Shown here piece by piece: positions 16,542-25,651 of a DNA stretch of 64,000 nt (the first letter of the stretch is position 1; every line of letters begins with the position of its first letter). Position numbers and translations under genes: made by a program. The notes beneath the pieces were generated by a model. It ran no database searches. It worked only from the letters and a program-made list of their open reading frames with translations, and was not told the DNA's origin. The stretch comes from Rhizobium leucaenae USDA 9039. GTDB lineage: Bacteria; Pseudomonadota; Alphaproteobacteria; Rhizobiales; Rhizobiaceae. The DNA is taken from contig NZ_AUFB01000004.1 in NCBI RefSeq assembly GCF_000426285.1, positions 186,001 through 250,000 on the forward strand, read 5' to 3'.

Positions 16542-16757
16542 ATGGCACACGTCGTAATCGGCATCCCGGGCGATCCGCAACTTTACCTCGCCGACACCCA
16601 GGCCGGCACAGTCACGCCACTGGCGCCGCAAGCGCAAAGCGCACTCCACGCCGCCGATCAGCTGCGCCAGTCCGGGGCAACCATCGTCAAGGGGGTCAAC
16701 CTGGCCGTTGCCGTCGGAGGCGCCGAGAAGGCCGCGAGCGGCGTATTTGACGGCTGA
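16542..16757 (+). CDS. 71-residue peptide, possible substrate of the YcaO-TfuA pair
   Basis: 71 residues with GGAG 8 nt before ATG 16542. The stop is 4 nt before the GTG of the YcaO gene, so the two are almost certainly translated together. The sequence is small-residue-rich, has no cysteine and no signal peptide, and ends in an 11-residue tail after a double glycine (AVAVGG at 55-60, then AEKAASGVFDG). Position directly before a YcaO gene, size, and a GG-delimited tail fit a ribosomally made precursor peptide. However, the GG context lacks the full hydrophobic spacing of classical leaders, and the tail is not rich in Cys/Ser/Thr. It could instead be a small accessory or partner protein. I do not recognise a family. 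Confidence 0.55.
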   Translation: MAHVVIGIPGDPQLYLADTQAGTVTPLAPQAQSALHAADQLRQSGATIVKGVNLAVAVGGAEKAASGVFDG

Positions 16758-16761
16758 TATC

Positions 16762-18018
16762 GTGACGGCAGACCTGTCCCTGTCTCTCGCCCAATTCCTG
16801 GCACGGAATTCCGGCGAGCGGGACGTTGCGGCCGCTTCGCTTTATTCGGATCGCGTCTGCACTGCCGAAGAAACGTACCGTCGCATCGAACCCTGTCTCG
16901 CCGGCCATGGCATCACCCGCCTTGGCCGGCTGACGGGGCTCGATCGCATCGGCATTCCGGTCTGGCAGGCCGTCAGCCCGAATGCCAAGTCGATCGTCAT
17001 CAACAACGGCAAGGGCATCACCGATCTCGACGCCAAAGTTTCCGCGGCCATGGAGGCGCTGGAACGAATGGTGGCCGGCGCCCCCGCGGTCAAGACGATC
17101 TCTGCCAGTCAACGGGAGCTCTTGGCCAAAGGACAGCATACTGATCCGCTCCCGTCTCTCATTGCCAGCGGCCAAACCGACATTGACGATGACGAGAAAA
17201 TCGTCTGGACTGAGGGTCACGATCTCATCGCCGATCGAAACGTCTGGATTCCCTTCGGCGCCATCACGCTCGATCGAACGCCTCGCAACGCTCGCTTCTG
17301 GCAGTCCTCCGATGGCCTCGCCTCCGGCAATGTGCTGACCGAGGCCATCCTGCACGGCCTGCTTGAACGCATCGAGCGGGACGCCAAGGAACTGTGGGAT
17401 GTTTCCGAGCCAGCCCTGCGTATGGACGCCTGCGTCGATCCCGCTTCGCTTGCCGATCCGCTGTTGAACGAATTGCTCCGAAAGATCGGGAACGCCGATC
17501 TGACGCTCAAGCTGTTCGACATGACAAGCGATGTGAAAATGCCAGCCTTCACCGCCTTTCTCGGCCCGCTCGAAATAACCCGGGCAAAGCATGTCCGTTA
17601 TATCGACGTGACCATGGGCTGCGGTGCCCATCCCTCCCCGGTGCGTGCGGCGATCCGCGCTGTCACGGAGGCGGCGCAATCGCGCCTCACCTTCATCAGC
17701 GGCGCCCGGGACGATATTCATCCGGAAGATTTCACCCGCGAATTGCCGGACAGCATCCGCCGTTGTTTTGAGGCGCTGCCCAAGCCGGCGGCGAGACCGG
17801 ACGAAGCCTTACCCTATGGTGCCGAGGCGCTCTTGCGCCTGACCATCGACCGACTGCGCCAGGCAGGCATCACGTCCGCCATTGCCGTTTCCCTTGCCGA
17901 CGGCTCGCTTCCCTTTGCCGTCGCCAAGCTTATCGTGCCGCAACTGGAAAATCCGCCCGGGGACCGCAAGCGCCGCTTCGGCTATCGCGCCATCTCGAAA
18001 ACGTTGCAACTGCTATGA
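16762..18018 (+). CDS. YcaO-domain protein (ATP-dependent peptide-backbone modification)
   Basis: 418 residues from GTG 16762, 4 nt after the small peptide stop. The C-terminal three quarters form a YcaO domain with its ATP/Mg-binding acidic motifs: KVSAAMEALERMVAG, then EAILHGLLERIERDAKELW, then AIRAVTEAAQSRLTFISGARDD. YcaO enzymes use ATP to activate a backbone amide, giving azolines, thioamides or amidines. The C-terminus lacks the PxPxP tail of azoline-forming cyclodehydratases, and no E1-like or flavin dehydrogenase gene is adjacent. The TfuA gene overlaps its stop by 4 bp; YcaO-TfuA pairs are known to make peptide thioamides (methanogen McrA, thiovarsolins). A backbone thioamide on an unidentified peptide or protein is the best inference. 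Confidence 0.85.
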   Translation: MTADLSLSLAQFLARNSGERDVAAASLYSDRVCTAEETYRRIEPCLAGHGITRLGRLTGLDRIGIPVWQAVSPNAKSIVINNGKGITDLDAKVSAAMEALERMVAGAPAVKTISASQRELLAKGQHTDPLPSLIASGQTDIDDDEKIVWTEGHDLIADRNVWIPFGAITLDRTPRNARFWQSSDGLASGNVLTEAILHGLLERIERDAKELWDVSEPALRMDACVDPASLADPLLNELLRKIGNADLTLKLFDMTSDVKMPAFTAFLGPLEITRAKHVRYIDVTMGCGAHPSPVRAAIRAVTEAAQSRLTFISGARDDIHPEDFTRELPDSIRRCFEALPKPAARPDEALPYGAEALLRLTIDRLRQAGITSAIAVSLADGSLPFAVAKLIVPQLENPPGDRKRRFGYRAISKTLQLL

Positions 18019-18740
18019 AGATCCTATTCGTCGGCCCCACGCTTCCCGATGCCGCCGAGATCGTCGATCCCGCTATCGCCCTACGCCCGCCGGCACAGCA
18101 GGGCGATATCGTCGGCGCCATGGAAGAGGGAGCCAATGTCATCGGCCTGATCGACGGACTTTTCGAAAATGTCGCGCCTGTCTGGCACAAGGAAATCCTC
18201 TTTGCCCTATCGAAAGGCGTCCGCGTCTATGGTGCGGCCAGTATGGGCGCACTGCGGGCTGCCGAATGCGCCGCTTTTGGCATGGTCGGCATCGGCCGCA
18301 TTTTTGAGGCCTATGCCTCCGGTGCGGTTGCAGACGACTCCGCCGTGGCGCAGATCCATGGCCCGGCCGAGCTCGGACACCTTCCGCTCAGCGAACCGCT
18401 GGTCAACGTGCAGGCAACGTTGCGCGCCTTGGCTGAAACCGGAGCGATCAGCAAAGCCGAACAGGCGGCACTGCAGACGCGCGCCGAAACCATGTTCTTC
18501 AAATCGCTGACCTATCGCTCCCTGGCGCAAACCGCTGACCTTCCGGATCCGGCGCGCCGGCAAGTAATTTTCGATCTGCTGCGCGCCAATGCGGTCAACC
18601 AGAAGCGCATCGATGGCCTGGAATTGCTCCGTGCGATCTCCGACTGGCCCGACGAACCGCAGCAACCGCCGCGCGATTGGACCTTCAAGGCCAACAGTTT
18701 ATGGCGCTTCGCCTTCCACCGCCTTGAAATTGCACCGTAA
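18015..18740 (+). CDS. TfuA-like protein
   Basis: 241 residues; ATG overlaps the YcaO stop (ATGA, 18015-18018). The TfuA core is clear: KILFVGPTLP at the N-terminus, GDIVGAMEEGANVIGLIDG, FENVAPVWHKEILFALSKGV and the signature VYGAASMGALRAAECA, followed by GRIFEAYASG. TfuA was named from the trifolitoxin locus of Rhizobium leguminosarum. In characterised pairs it helps YcaO by releasing or delivering sulfur for thioamide formation. About 100 helical residues follow the core and are variable in the family. Fusion-like overlap and shared strand imply one complex with the upstream protein. No transporter or peptidase gene for peptide export is seen in this cluster. Confidence 0.85.
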   Translation: MKILFVGPTLPDAAEIVDPAIALRPPAQQGDIVGAMEEGANVIGLIDGLFENVAPVWHKEILFALSKGVRVYGAASMGALRAAECAAFGMVGIGRIFEAYASGAVADDSAVAQIHGPAELGHLPLSEPLVNVQATLRALAETGAISKAEQAALQTRAETMFFKSLTYRSLAQTADLPDPARRQVIFDLLRANAVNQKRIDGLELLRAISDWPDEPQQPPRDWTFKANSLWRFAFHRLEIAP

Positions 18741-18872
18741 AAACCGTGTGCAATCTCACCTCGTGTCACGCTGTATGTCACGCGCCAAGACGTGCGACTT
18801 GGGTTAACGTCTGCTCATGTTCCTGGCGATGAGTATCTAGTTCTCCAGGAACTGAGGTCAAAGGGGCGTGAA

Positions 18873-19115
18873 ATGACAGCAATACTTCCTATCGAAATGG
18901 CACACCACGATTCGGATTCACTGAAAGAACTGGCGTCTATCGCACGGTTGATCACCTATGCGCGCCAGAGCGCCAAGAGCATGAACGCCGAATTCCCGGT
19001 CTGGTGCCTTGATCTCGCACTCGGTGCCGTATTGCAGGAAATGTACGCAAACGGACTGCAGATGCCGCTTTTCGAAGAGGGTATGGACAAAGTGAATAGG
19101 GCTGTTGCACACTAG
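18873..19115 (+). CDS. Small helical protein, unknown function
   Basis: 80 residues from ATG 18873, with GGGG 6-9 nt upstream. An in-frame start at 18792 would add 27 residues lacking a ribosome-binding site. The protein is mostly helical, with SLKELASIARLITYARQSAK and the amphipathic LDLALGAVLQEMYANGLQ. It has no signal peptide or membrane segment and a single cysteine. It lies 132 bp after the tfuA-like gene on the same strand and ends about 40 bp before a strong terminator, so it may be the last gene of the YcaO-TfuA transcription unit or an independent small gene. Similar small proteins are, from memory, common in rhizobia. No function can be assigned. Confidence 0.6.
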   Translation: MTAILPIEMAHHDSDSLKELASIARLITYARQSAKSMNAEFPVWCLDLALGAVLQEMYANGLQMPLFEEGMDKVNRAVAH

Positions 19116-19154
19116 GCGCAGTTTCTCGGATTTCTGGCGGGGGGCCGGAGAAAG

Positions 19155-19197
19155 ATGCCGGTATGGTTCTTCGGAGCCATGCCGGCATTGCTCTTTT
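19155..19197 (+). terminator. Intrinsic terminator after the YcaO-TfuA region
   Basis: ATGCCGGTATGG (19155-19166), a 10-nt loop and CCATGCCGGCAT (19177-19188), 12 pairs with one wobble, followed by TGCTCTTTT. It should end plus-strand transcription coming from the small-protein gene and separates it from the convergent TetR gene. Confidence 0.85.
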
Positions 19198-19249
19198 AGC
19201 TGGAGCGTGATCTCGAAACGAGCGCGGCTGCTTTCAAGACTGAATCCTA

Positions 19250-19930
19250 TCACAGCTTCCGATGCGGCTGCACACCCGCCACGAAGATTGCGATGCACTG
19301 ACGTAAGTGCCGCAGGCGGGTTTCGCGGTCGGGCCAGTCGTTCAGCTTGCCGGGATGCGAGATCATCGCGCCGAAGATCATATTCATCAGCATGCGCGCA
19401 CCGCTGATGGCGTCGTCAATGTCGATCAGACCGCGTTTCTGCTGCAGGCGGAGCCAATCGGCCAGCATTTGCCGCGACTGTTCGGCGCCGTGCGTACGCA
19501 ACAGTGATGCCATTTCGGGGAACTGCTGCGCTTCGTTCACGGCAAAGTGAATAAAGGCCTCACGGTCCCGCTCCGCCGCTTCATCGATATCGATCATGAA
19601 AATCTGTTCCAGCGCCTCGTCGAGCGGCAGATTTTCGTCGGGATCGCGCGGCAGGGCCAGCATCGAGGCGCGATGCTGGGCGATAATCGCCATGAAAAGC
19701 TCGGTTTTGCTCGAAAACAAGCGATAGAGGGTCTGCTTGGAAATTCTGCATCGCGCCGCGACGAGGTCCATGATCGTGCCGCCATAGCCGAGCTCATGAA
19801 ATGTCGCGCGGGCCTCGGCAACGATCTCTGCGCGCTTTGCGTCGTCACTCGCCGTCTTCGGACGACCGCGCGGGCGGCGAGCGGCGGTTTGATCCGTGTT
19901 TCTTCTTCTCGCCTCCGTCCGCGCTTCCAT
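19250..19930 (-). CDS. TetR/AcrR family repressor, divergent from RND pump
   Basis: 226 residues from ATG 19930 (GAGG 5 nt upstream); an upstream in-frame start at 19963 is less supported. A basic tail (RRRNTDQTAARRPRGRPKTA) precedes the HTH at about 30-75: AEIVAEARATFHELGYGGTI, LVAARCRISKQTLYRLFSSK. The C-terminal ligand domain (about 80-220) matches the TetR_C / AefR-like type seen with efflux systems. It is divergent from the RND adaptor gene with 83 bp between the chosen starts, and a dyad there (19987-20000) is the likely operator. The expected role is repression of the pump until a drug or plant compound binds. The inducer is unknown. Confidence 0.85.
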   Translation of the reverse strand: MEARTEARRRNTDQTAARRPRGRPKTASDDAKRAEIVAEARATFHELGYGGTIMDLVAARCRISKQTLYRLFSSKTELFMAIIAQHRASMLALPRDPDENLPLDEALEQIFMIDIDEAAERDREAFIHFAVNEAQQFPEMASLLRTHGAEQSRQMLADWLRLQQKRGLIDIDDAISGARMLMNMIFGAMISHPGKLNDWPDRETRLRHLRQCIAIFVAGVQPHRKL

Positions 19931-19986
19931 CTTAACCTCAAAAAAGCCAAATGAGATTGACATTTATAGCGATGCCAATATTTTCC

Positions 19987-20000
19987 GTACTAATTGGTAC
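19987..20000 (+). promoter_or_regulatory. Candidate TetR operator
   Basis: GTACTAATTGGTAC, a 14-bp dyad with one mismatched pair (positions 5/10), in the A+T-rich 83-bp gap between the tetR and RND adaptor starts and 14 bp before the adaptor ATG. Position and symmetry fit the repressor's operator; binding is inferred. Confidence 0.5.
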
Positions 20001-20013
20001 TGTAATTAAGACA

Positions 20014-21324
20014 ATGGGAAATAGCAACGTGGGAAAGCTCGCCTCTTCTACCCGTGTATTCGTACGTCCGGCGGCATCCGAACGCCTCCCAGCCACACGG
20101 ATCTCCCTGATCGCAGCAGGCATCGGCGCTACGTTGCTGCTCGCCGGCTGCAACGAGCAGAAGACAGCTCAAAACAATGCTCCAGCCGTCAAGACCGAAG
20201 TCAGCGCCGTGACGCTGCATCCGCAATCGGTTGCAATCACCGCCGAGCTGCCCGGCCGCACCAGCGCCTATCTCATTGCGGAAGTCAGGCCGCAGGTCGG
20301 CGGCATCATTCGCAGCCGCAATTTCAAGGAAGGCAGCGAAGTCAAGGCGGGGGACGTGCTCTACGAAATCGACCCCGCCACCTATCAGGCCGCCTATGAC
20401 AGCGCCGCCGCCGCTCTGCAGAAGGCAGAAGGCGCCGTGCCGAGCGCACAGGCCAAGATGGACCGTTACAAGGGCTTGAGCGCCCAGAACGCAGTCAGCC
20501 AGCAGGATTACGACACTGCGCAGGCGGCCCTCGTCCAGGCGCAGGCCGATGTCGCCTCCGCCAAGGCCGCGCTGGAGACCGCACGCATCAATCTCGATTA
20601 CACCAAATTGCGCGCGCCGATCGGCGGCCGCGTCGATGCCTCGACGGTAACCGTCGGCGCGCTGGTCACTGCTGACCAGACGACGGCGCTGACCACGATC
20701 CGCCAGCTCGATCCGATGAATGTCGATGTCACGCAGTCGAGCACCAACCTGCTCGAATTCCGCCGCGCCGTCGAGGAAGGCCGGCTGAAGACCAACGGCG
20801 AAAACGTCTCGGTCCACCTGACGCTGGAAGACGGTACCGACTACAAGGAGACCGGCAAGCTCGAATTTGCGGAAGCCTCGGTTGCCGAGACCGTCGGGAC
20901 AATCACCGTGCGCGCCGTCTTCCCCAATCCGGATCGCGTGCTGCTGCCCGGCATGTATGTTCGCGCCAGCATCGAGGAAGGGGTCGCCGAAAACAGCTAC
21001 CTCCTGCCGCAGCGGGCCGTCTTCCGCAACACCAAGGGCGAACCGACGGCAATGTTCGTCACCGCCGACAACAAGGTGCAGCAGCGTGTGCTGAAAGTGC
21101 AGCGAAGCATCGGCAATAGCTGGCTGGTGAACGAAGGCATGAAGGATGGCGATCGCCTGGTCGTGGAAGGCAGCCAGCGCATCCGGGACGGTCAGGAGGT
21201 CAATGTCGCCGCCGTCACGATCGACGACGCGACCGGCGAAGTGAAGCAGGTGGCCGGAGATCCGGCTGAACAGGCCAAGCTGGAAAAGACCGATACCCAG
21301 GCCGCCCCTGGCGCCCAGAAGTGA
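20014..21324 (+). CDS. RND efflux periplasmic adaptor (AcrA/MexA-like lipoprotein)
   Basis: 436 residues from ATG 20014; an earlier frame start (19951) would cross the operator. The N-terminus carries a lipoprotein signal with lipobox LLLAGC (Cys about residue 45), so the protein should be anchored in the inner membrane. Next come the split biotinyl-lipoyl domain (SAYLIAEVRPQVGGIIRSRN, FKEGSEVKAGDVLYEIDPAT), a coiled-coil hairpin (YDSAAAALQKAEGAVPSAQA, YDTAQAALVQAQADVASAKA), LDYTKLRAPIGGRV, and beta-barrel and membrane-proximal parts. It bridges the RND permease encoded 8 bp downstream and an outer-membrane channel. No TolC-like gene is adjacent, so the channel must come from elsewhere. Confidence 0.93.
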   Translation: MGNSNVGKLASSTRVFVRPAASERLPATRISLIAAGIGATLLLAGCNEQKTAQNNAPAVKTEVSAVTLHPQSVAITAELPGRTSAYLIAEVRPQVGGIIRSRNFKEGSEVKAGDVLYEIDPATYQAAYDSAAAALQKAEGAVPSAQAKMDRYKGLSAQNAVSQQDYDTAQAALVQAQADVASAKAALETARINLDYTKLRAPIGGRVDASTVTVGALVTADQTTALTTIRQLDPMNVDVTQSSTNLLEFRRAVEEGRLKTNGENVSVHLTLEDGTDYKETGKLEFAEASVAETVGTITVRAVFPNPDRVLLPGMYVRASIEEGVAENSYLLPQRAVFRNTKGEPTAMFVTADNKVQQRVLKVQRSIGNSWLVNEGMKDGDRLVVEGSQRIRDGQEVNVAAVTIDDATGEVKQVAGDPAEQAKLEKTDTQAAPGAQK

Positions 21325-21332
21325 GGTGAGCG

Positions 21333-24300
21333 ATGTCGCGTTTTTTCATCGACCGGCCGATTTTTGCCTGGGTCATCGCCATCGTCATCATGCTGGCGGG
21401 GGCGCTGTCGATCCTGACGTTGTCGATCTCGCAATATCCCCAGATCGCACCGACGACGGTGAGCATCAACGCTAACTATCCCGGCGCCGATGCCGCGACC
21501 GTCGAGAATTCGGTGACCAAGGTCATAGAGCAGGGCATGACCGGCATCGACAATCTCGACTACATGACGTCGACATCGACCTCGACAGGCCAGGCATCCA
21601 TTTCGCTGACCTTCACCAACAAGGCCGATTCCGACGTCGCGCAGATGCAGGTGCAGAACAAGCTGCAACTCGTCACCGCACAATTGCCGCAAACGGTGCA
21701 GTCGACGGGTATCACCGTTTCCAAGTCGACATCGAACTTCCTGATGGTCGTGGGCTTCGTGTCGAAAGACGGCAAGCTGAATTCCAACGACCTTGCCGAC
21801 TATGTTTCCAGCACCCTGAACGACACGCTGAAGCGCATCGAAGGCGTTGGCAACACGCAGATCTTCGGGGCCGGCTATGCTATGCGCATCTGGGTCGATC
21901 CGGATAAGCTGGCCAAATACCAGTTGATGGTCAGCGACGTCACCAACGCGATCCAGTCGCAGAATTCGCAGGTCTCGGCCGGCCAGCTCGGTGCGCTGCC
22001 GCAGCGCAAGGGCCAGCAGCTCAATGCGACGGTCACGGCCAAAAGCCGCCTGCAGACACCCGAGCAGTTCAACAACATCATCCTGAAGAGCCAGTCCAAT
22101 GGCTCGCTCGTCCGCCTCAACGATGTTGCGACGGTCGAGCTCGGAGCGGAAAGCTATACGACGTCGAGCACCTATAACGGCCATCCCTCGGCCGGTCTCG
22201 CCGTCATGCTCGCATCCGGTGCCAATGCCATCAATACCGCGGAAGCGGTGAGATCGACCATCGACAGCTTGAGACAGACGCTGCCGCCGAATGTCGAAAT
22301 CGTCTATCCCTACGACACGACGCCCTTCGTCAAGCTGTCGATCGAAGATGTGGTCAAGACGCTGTTCGAAGCCATCGTGCTCGTCTTCATCGTCATGTTC
22401 GTCTTCCTGCAGAACATCCGCGCCACCTTGATCCCGACGCTCGCCGTTCCCGTCGTGCTGCTCGGCACCTTCGGCGTGCTGTCGCTGTTCGGCTATTCGA
22501 TCAACACATTGACGATGTTCGGCATGGTGCTGGCGATCGGCCTCTTGGTCGACGACGCGATCGTCGTCGTCGAAAACGTCGAGCGCGTGATGGAGGAAGA
22601 GGGGCTTTCGCCGCGCGAGGCGACGATCAAATCGATGCAGGAAATCACCGGCGCGCTGATCGGCATCGCGACGGTTCTTTCTGCCGTTTTCATCCCGATG
22701 GCCTTCTTCTCGGGCTCTGTCGGCGTCATCTACCGCCAGTTCTCGGTGACGATCGTCTCGGCGATGATCCTGTCCGTTATCGTCGCGCTGATCCTCACGC
22801 CAGCGCTCTGCGCCACCATCCTCAAGAAGCCCGAACACGGCTCCAAGCAGCGGGGCGCCTTCGGCTGGTTCAACCGCAATTTCGAGCGCGCGACGCTTCG
22901 CTACCAAAGCGGCATTCACGGCATGATCCGGCGCGCGGCCGTCTTTCTGCTGTTGTTCGTCTTGATCGGCGGCGCCGTCGGCTATTTGTTCAATCGCCTG
23001 CCGAGCTCGTTCCTGCCGGATGAGGACCAGGGCATCCTTTTGACCGCGATTCAGCTTCCGCCGGGTGCTACGGAATCTCGCACCTGGTCCGTGCTCAACG
23101 AGGTGAAGGATTATTATCTCAACAAAGAGAAAGACTATGTCGAAGGCGCATTCGCCGTCGCCGGTTTCGGTTTCAGCGGTCAGGGCCAGAATGTCGGCAT
23201 CGTTTTCGTCAGGTTGAAGGATTTTGATCTGCGCAAGACGCCACAATCGAAGGCGCAGGCGATCGCCGGCCGCGCCATGGGCGCCTTTTCGAAGATCAAG
23301 GACGGCAGCGTTTTCGCGCTGGCGCCGCCGGCCATTCCCGGATTCGGCAGCTCCAGCGGCTTCGATTTCTTCATCAAGGATATCAACGGCGCAGGCCACG
23401 CCGCGCTGATCGCCGCCCGCAATCAGTTGCTCGGCGCGGCAGCACAGAACAAGAAGCTCTTCGGCACCCGCCCGAATGGCCAGGAAGACACGCCGCAATA
23501 TTCGCTGAACATCGATCAGGAGAAAGCGAGCGCGCTGAACATCACGCTTTCCGACATCGACACGACGCTGTCGACCGCCTGGGGCGGCACCTATGTCAAC
23601 GACTTCATCGACCGCGGCCGCGTCAAGAAGGTCTATGTCCAGGCGGATAAGAAGTTCCGCATGCAGCCAGAGGATTTCGGCCGCTGGTATGTGCGCAATT
23701 CCGATGGCGCCATGGTGCCGTTCTCCGCCTTCTCCAAGGGCGAATGGACCTACGGCTCGCCGCGTCTCGAACGCTATAACGGCTCGTCCGCCGTCGAAAT
23801 CCAGGGTTCCGCCGCCCCCGGCGTCTCCTCCGGCGACGCCATGAACCAGATCGACCAGATCATGGCAAGCCTGCCGCCGGGCTTCAGGCACGAATGGACC
23901 AGCCTCTCGGCCCAGGAAAAGCTCTCCGGCAACCAGGCGACCCAGCTCTATGCCATTTCCATCCTGGTGGTCTTCCTGGCGCTGGCGGCGCTCTACGAAA
24001 GCTGGTCGATCCCGCTCGCCGTCATGCTATCGGTTCCGATCGGCATCTTCGGCGCCCTTCTCGCCGCCACCATTTTCGGTCAGTCGAACGACGTCTATTT
24101 CAAGGTCGGCCTGCTGACGACCATCGGTCTGGCGGCCAAGAACGCTATTCTGATCGTCGAATTCGCGATCGAGCAGCAGGCGAACGGCAAGGATCTGATC
24201 CCGGCGACGTTGGAGGCGGCCCGTCAGCGCCTTCGACCGATCCTGATGACGTCGCTCGCCTTCATCCTCGGCGTCATGCCGCTGGCAATCGCCAACGGCG

Positions 24301-24479
24301 CGGGCTCCGGCAGCCAGAACTCGATCGGCATCGGCGTCATGGGCGGCATGATCTCGGCGACCGTGCTCGGCATCTTCTTCATCCCCTTGCTCTTCGTCTC
24401 CGTGCGTCGCATCTTCAAGGGCGGGAAACGGCCGACAAGTGCCACGGCATCGGAGCCAACCCCGGACACGGCGTACTAA
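21333..24479 (+). CDS. RND multidrug efflux permease (AcrB/MexB-like, HAE-1)
   Basis: 1048 residues, full length for the HAE-1 family. It starts [20 protein letters not shown] and has the standard 12-helix layout with two large periplasmic loops. The proton-relay pair of Asp in TM4 is present ([20 protein letters not shown], about residues 406-407), and the TM10-12 region has [14 protein letters not shown] with the conserved Lys. The docking and porter motifs [20 protein letters not shown] and [11 protein letters not shown] are those of AcrB-type drug pumps rather than metal pumps. It should export hydrophobic or amphipathic drugs and plant compounds by proton antiport. It is cotranscribed with the adaptor and under the divergent TetR protein. 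Confidence 0.94.
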   Translation: MSRFFIDRPIFAWVIAIVIMLAGALSILTLSISQYPQIAPTTVSINANYPGADAATVENSVTKVIEQGMTGIDNLDYMTSTSTSTGQASISLTFTNKADSDVAQMQVQNKLQLVTAQLPQTVQSTGITVSKSTSNFLMVVGFVSKDGKLNSNDLADYVSSTLNDTLKRIEGVGNTQIFGAGYAMRIWVDPDKLAKYQLMVSDVTNAIQSQNSQVSAGQLGALPQRKGQQLNATVTAKSRLQTPEQFNNIILKSQSNGSLVRLNDVATVELGAESYTTSSTYNGHPSAGLAVMLASGANAINTAEAVRSTIDSLRQTLPPNVEIVYPYDTTPFVKLSIEDVVKTLFEAIVLVFIVMFVFLQNIRATLIPTLAVPVVLLGTFGVLSLFGYSINTLTMFGMVLAIGLLVDDAIVVVENVERVMEEEGLSPREATIKSMQEITGALIGIATVLSAVFIPMAFFSGSVGVIYRQFSVTIVSAMILSVIVALILTPALCATILKKPEHGSKQRGAFGWFNRNFERATLRYQSGIHGMIRRAAVFLLLFVLIGGAVGYLFNRLPSSFLPDEDQGILLTAIQLPPGATESRTWSVLNEVKDYYLNKEKDYVEGAFAVAGFGFSGQGQNVGIVFVRLKDFDLRKTPQSKAQAIAGRAMGAFSKIKDGSVFALAPPAIPGFGSSSGFDFFIKDINGAGHAALIAARNQLLGAAAQNKKLFGTRPNGQEDTPQYSLNIDQEKASALNITLSDIDTTLSTAWGGTYVNDFIDRGRVKKVYVQADKKFRMQPEDFGRWYVRNSDGAMVPFSAFSKGEWTYGSPRLERYNGSSAVEIQGSAAPGVSSGDAMNQIDQIMASLPPGFRHEWTSLSAQEKLSGNQATQLYAISILVVFLALAALYESWSIPLAVMLSVPIGIFGALLAATIFGQSNDVYFKVGLLTTIGLAAKNAILIVEFAIEQQANGKDLIPATLEAARQRLRPILMTSLAFILGVMPLAIANGAGSGSQNSIGIGVMGGMISATVLGIFFIPLLFVSVRRIFKGGKRPTSATASEPTPDTAY

Positions 24480-24518
24480 GAAGCGCTATCTGCAGGCAGT
24501 TTAAGGGAGGAGAATACG

Positions 24519-25541
24519 GTGATCAGGGCTTTGATGATTGAGGCGGAAAACATGACGCGCTTCCACGATGTTGCGGAAGCGCCACTCGGCGCCGGCCAGG
24601 TCCGGGTCGGTGTCCGCCACATCGGGCTTTGCGGCAGCGATCTTAACACCTTCAAGGGCCTCAACCCGCTGGTGAAGCTGCCGCGCATTCCGGGCCATGA
24701 AATCGGCGGCGAAATCCTCGCCGTCGGCCCCGGGGTCGATTCCGCCTATGCGCCCGGTCGCCGCGTCATCGTCATGCCCTATACCAATTGTGGCGAGTGC
24801 ACCTCCTGCCGCAAGGGCCGGCTCAATGCCTGTCGCTATAACAAGACGCTCGGCGTGCAACAGGATGGCGGTCTGGCTGAGGAGATCGTGCTGCCGGCTG
24901 AAAAGCTGATCCTCAACGATACGCTGCCGCCGCACCATCTGGCGCTGGTCGAGCCGCTGTCGGTCGGCTTTCATGCGGTCGAACGTGGCCGGGTCGCGAA
25001 AGGCGACCGCGTCGTCGTCCTTGGCTGCGGCATGATCGGCATGGGCGTCCTAATCGCCGCCGTCGCCCGCGGCGCCGAAGTCATCGCCGTCGATCTCAGC
25101 GAGGAAAAACGCGCGCTCGCCCAGCAATTCGGTGCCGTCCAGGCAATCGACGCAGGCCGCGAGGATGTCGTCGCCAGGGTCAGCGAGCTGACCGGCGATG
25201 ACGGCGTGGACGTTGCATTCGAGGCCGTCGGCCTGCCCGCCACCTTCACCCAGGCCATCGATCTTGCCTGCTTCGGCGGCCGCGTCGTCTATGTCGGCTA
25301 CTCCAAGGCGCCGGTCACCTATCAGACGCAGTTCTTCAACCTGAAGGAACTCGACATCATGGGCTCCCGCAACGCCCTGATGCGCGATTTTCAAAACGTC
25401 ATCAGCCATCTCGCGGAAATCGGCGACAAGGCCGACGCGCTGATCTCGAAGGTCTTCCCTTTCGAAGAGGCCGAAAAAGCGTTGCCCTATTGGGACAGCA
25501 ACCGCAATGCGCTGAAGATCGTGATTGAGCGCGGTGCTTAG
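24519..25541 (+). CDS. Zinc-dependent alcohol dehydrogenase (medium-chain family)
   Basis: 340 residues from GTG 24519 with GGAGGA 7 nt upstream. Catalytic zinc ligands are visible: Cys in IGLCGSDLNTFKG, His-Glu in PGHEIGG, and the later Glu in LVEPLSVGFHA. The structural-zinc lobe has NCGECTSCRKGRLNAC (four Cys). The Rossmann motif is VVVLGCGMIGMGVLIAA, followed by VIAVDLSEEK, with Asp favouring NAD. It belongs to the threonine/sorbitol/galactitol dehydrogenase group; YNKTLGVQQDGGLAEEIVLP is typical of zinc sugar-alcohol or L-gulonate/galactonate-type oxidoreductases. It starts 39 bp after the RND permease with no terminator between, so it may be read through from the pump operon. Substrate unknown. 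Confidence 0.85.
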   Translation: MIRALMIEAENMTRFHDVAEAPLGAGQVRVGVRHIGLCGSDLNTFKGLNPLVKLPRIPGHEIGGEILAVGPGVDSAYAPGRRVIVMPYTNCGECTSCRKGRLNACRYNKTLGVQQDGGLAEEIVLPAEKLILNDTLPPHHLALVEPLSVGFHAVERGRVAKGDRVVVLGCGMIGMGVLIAAVARGAEVIAVDLSEEKRALAQQFGAVQAIDAGREDVVARVSELTGDDGVDVAFEAVGLPATFTQAIDLACFGGRVVYVGYSKAPVTYQTQFFNLKELDIMGSRNALMRDFQNVISHLAEIGDKADALISKVFPFEEAEKALPYWDSNRNALKIVIERGA

Positions 25542-25609
25542 CGCCATGGCAAAAGAGTTTCCGTTTCGACCGCCTGATGACGGCCAAGCTCCCATTTGAA
25601 AACTCTGCT

Positions 25610-25636
25610 ATCAACGATTGATATGCAATCATTGAT
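25610..25636 (+). promoter_or_regulatory. Inverted repeat, likely FitA-type antitoxin operator
   Basis: ATCAACGATTG, spacer ATATG, CAATCATTGAT: 11-bp arms with one mismatch, ending 15 bp before the antitoxin start. Ribbon-helix-helix antitoxins of the FitA/VapB type bind such repeats in their own promoters. No other dyad of this length is visible in the gap. Confidence 0.65.
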
Positions 25637-25651
25637 GGCTGGAGAAAACCC

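Noticed and set aside
21192..23891. 899-codon open frame antisense to the RND permease
   Set aside because: Its composition (rich in Arg, Asp, Gly, His) is the usual shadow of a high-GC gene; the plus strand encodes a complete AcrB-like protein here.
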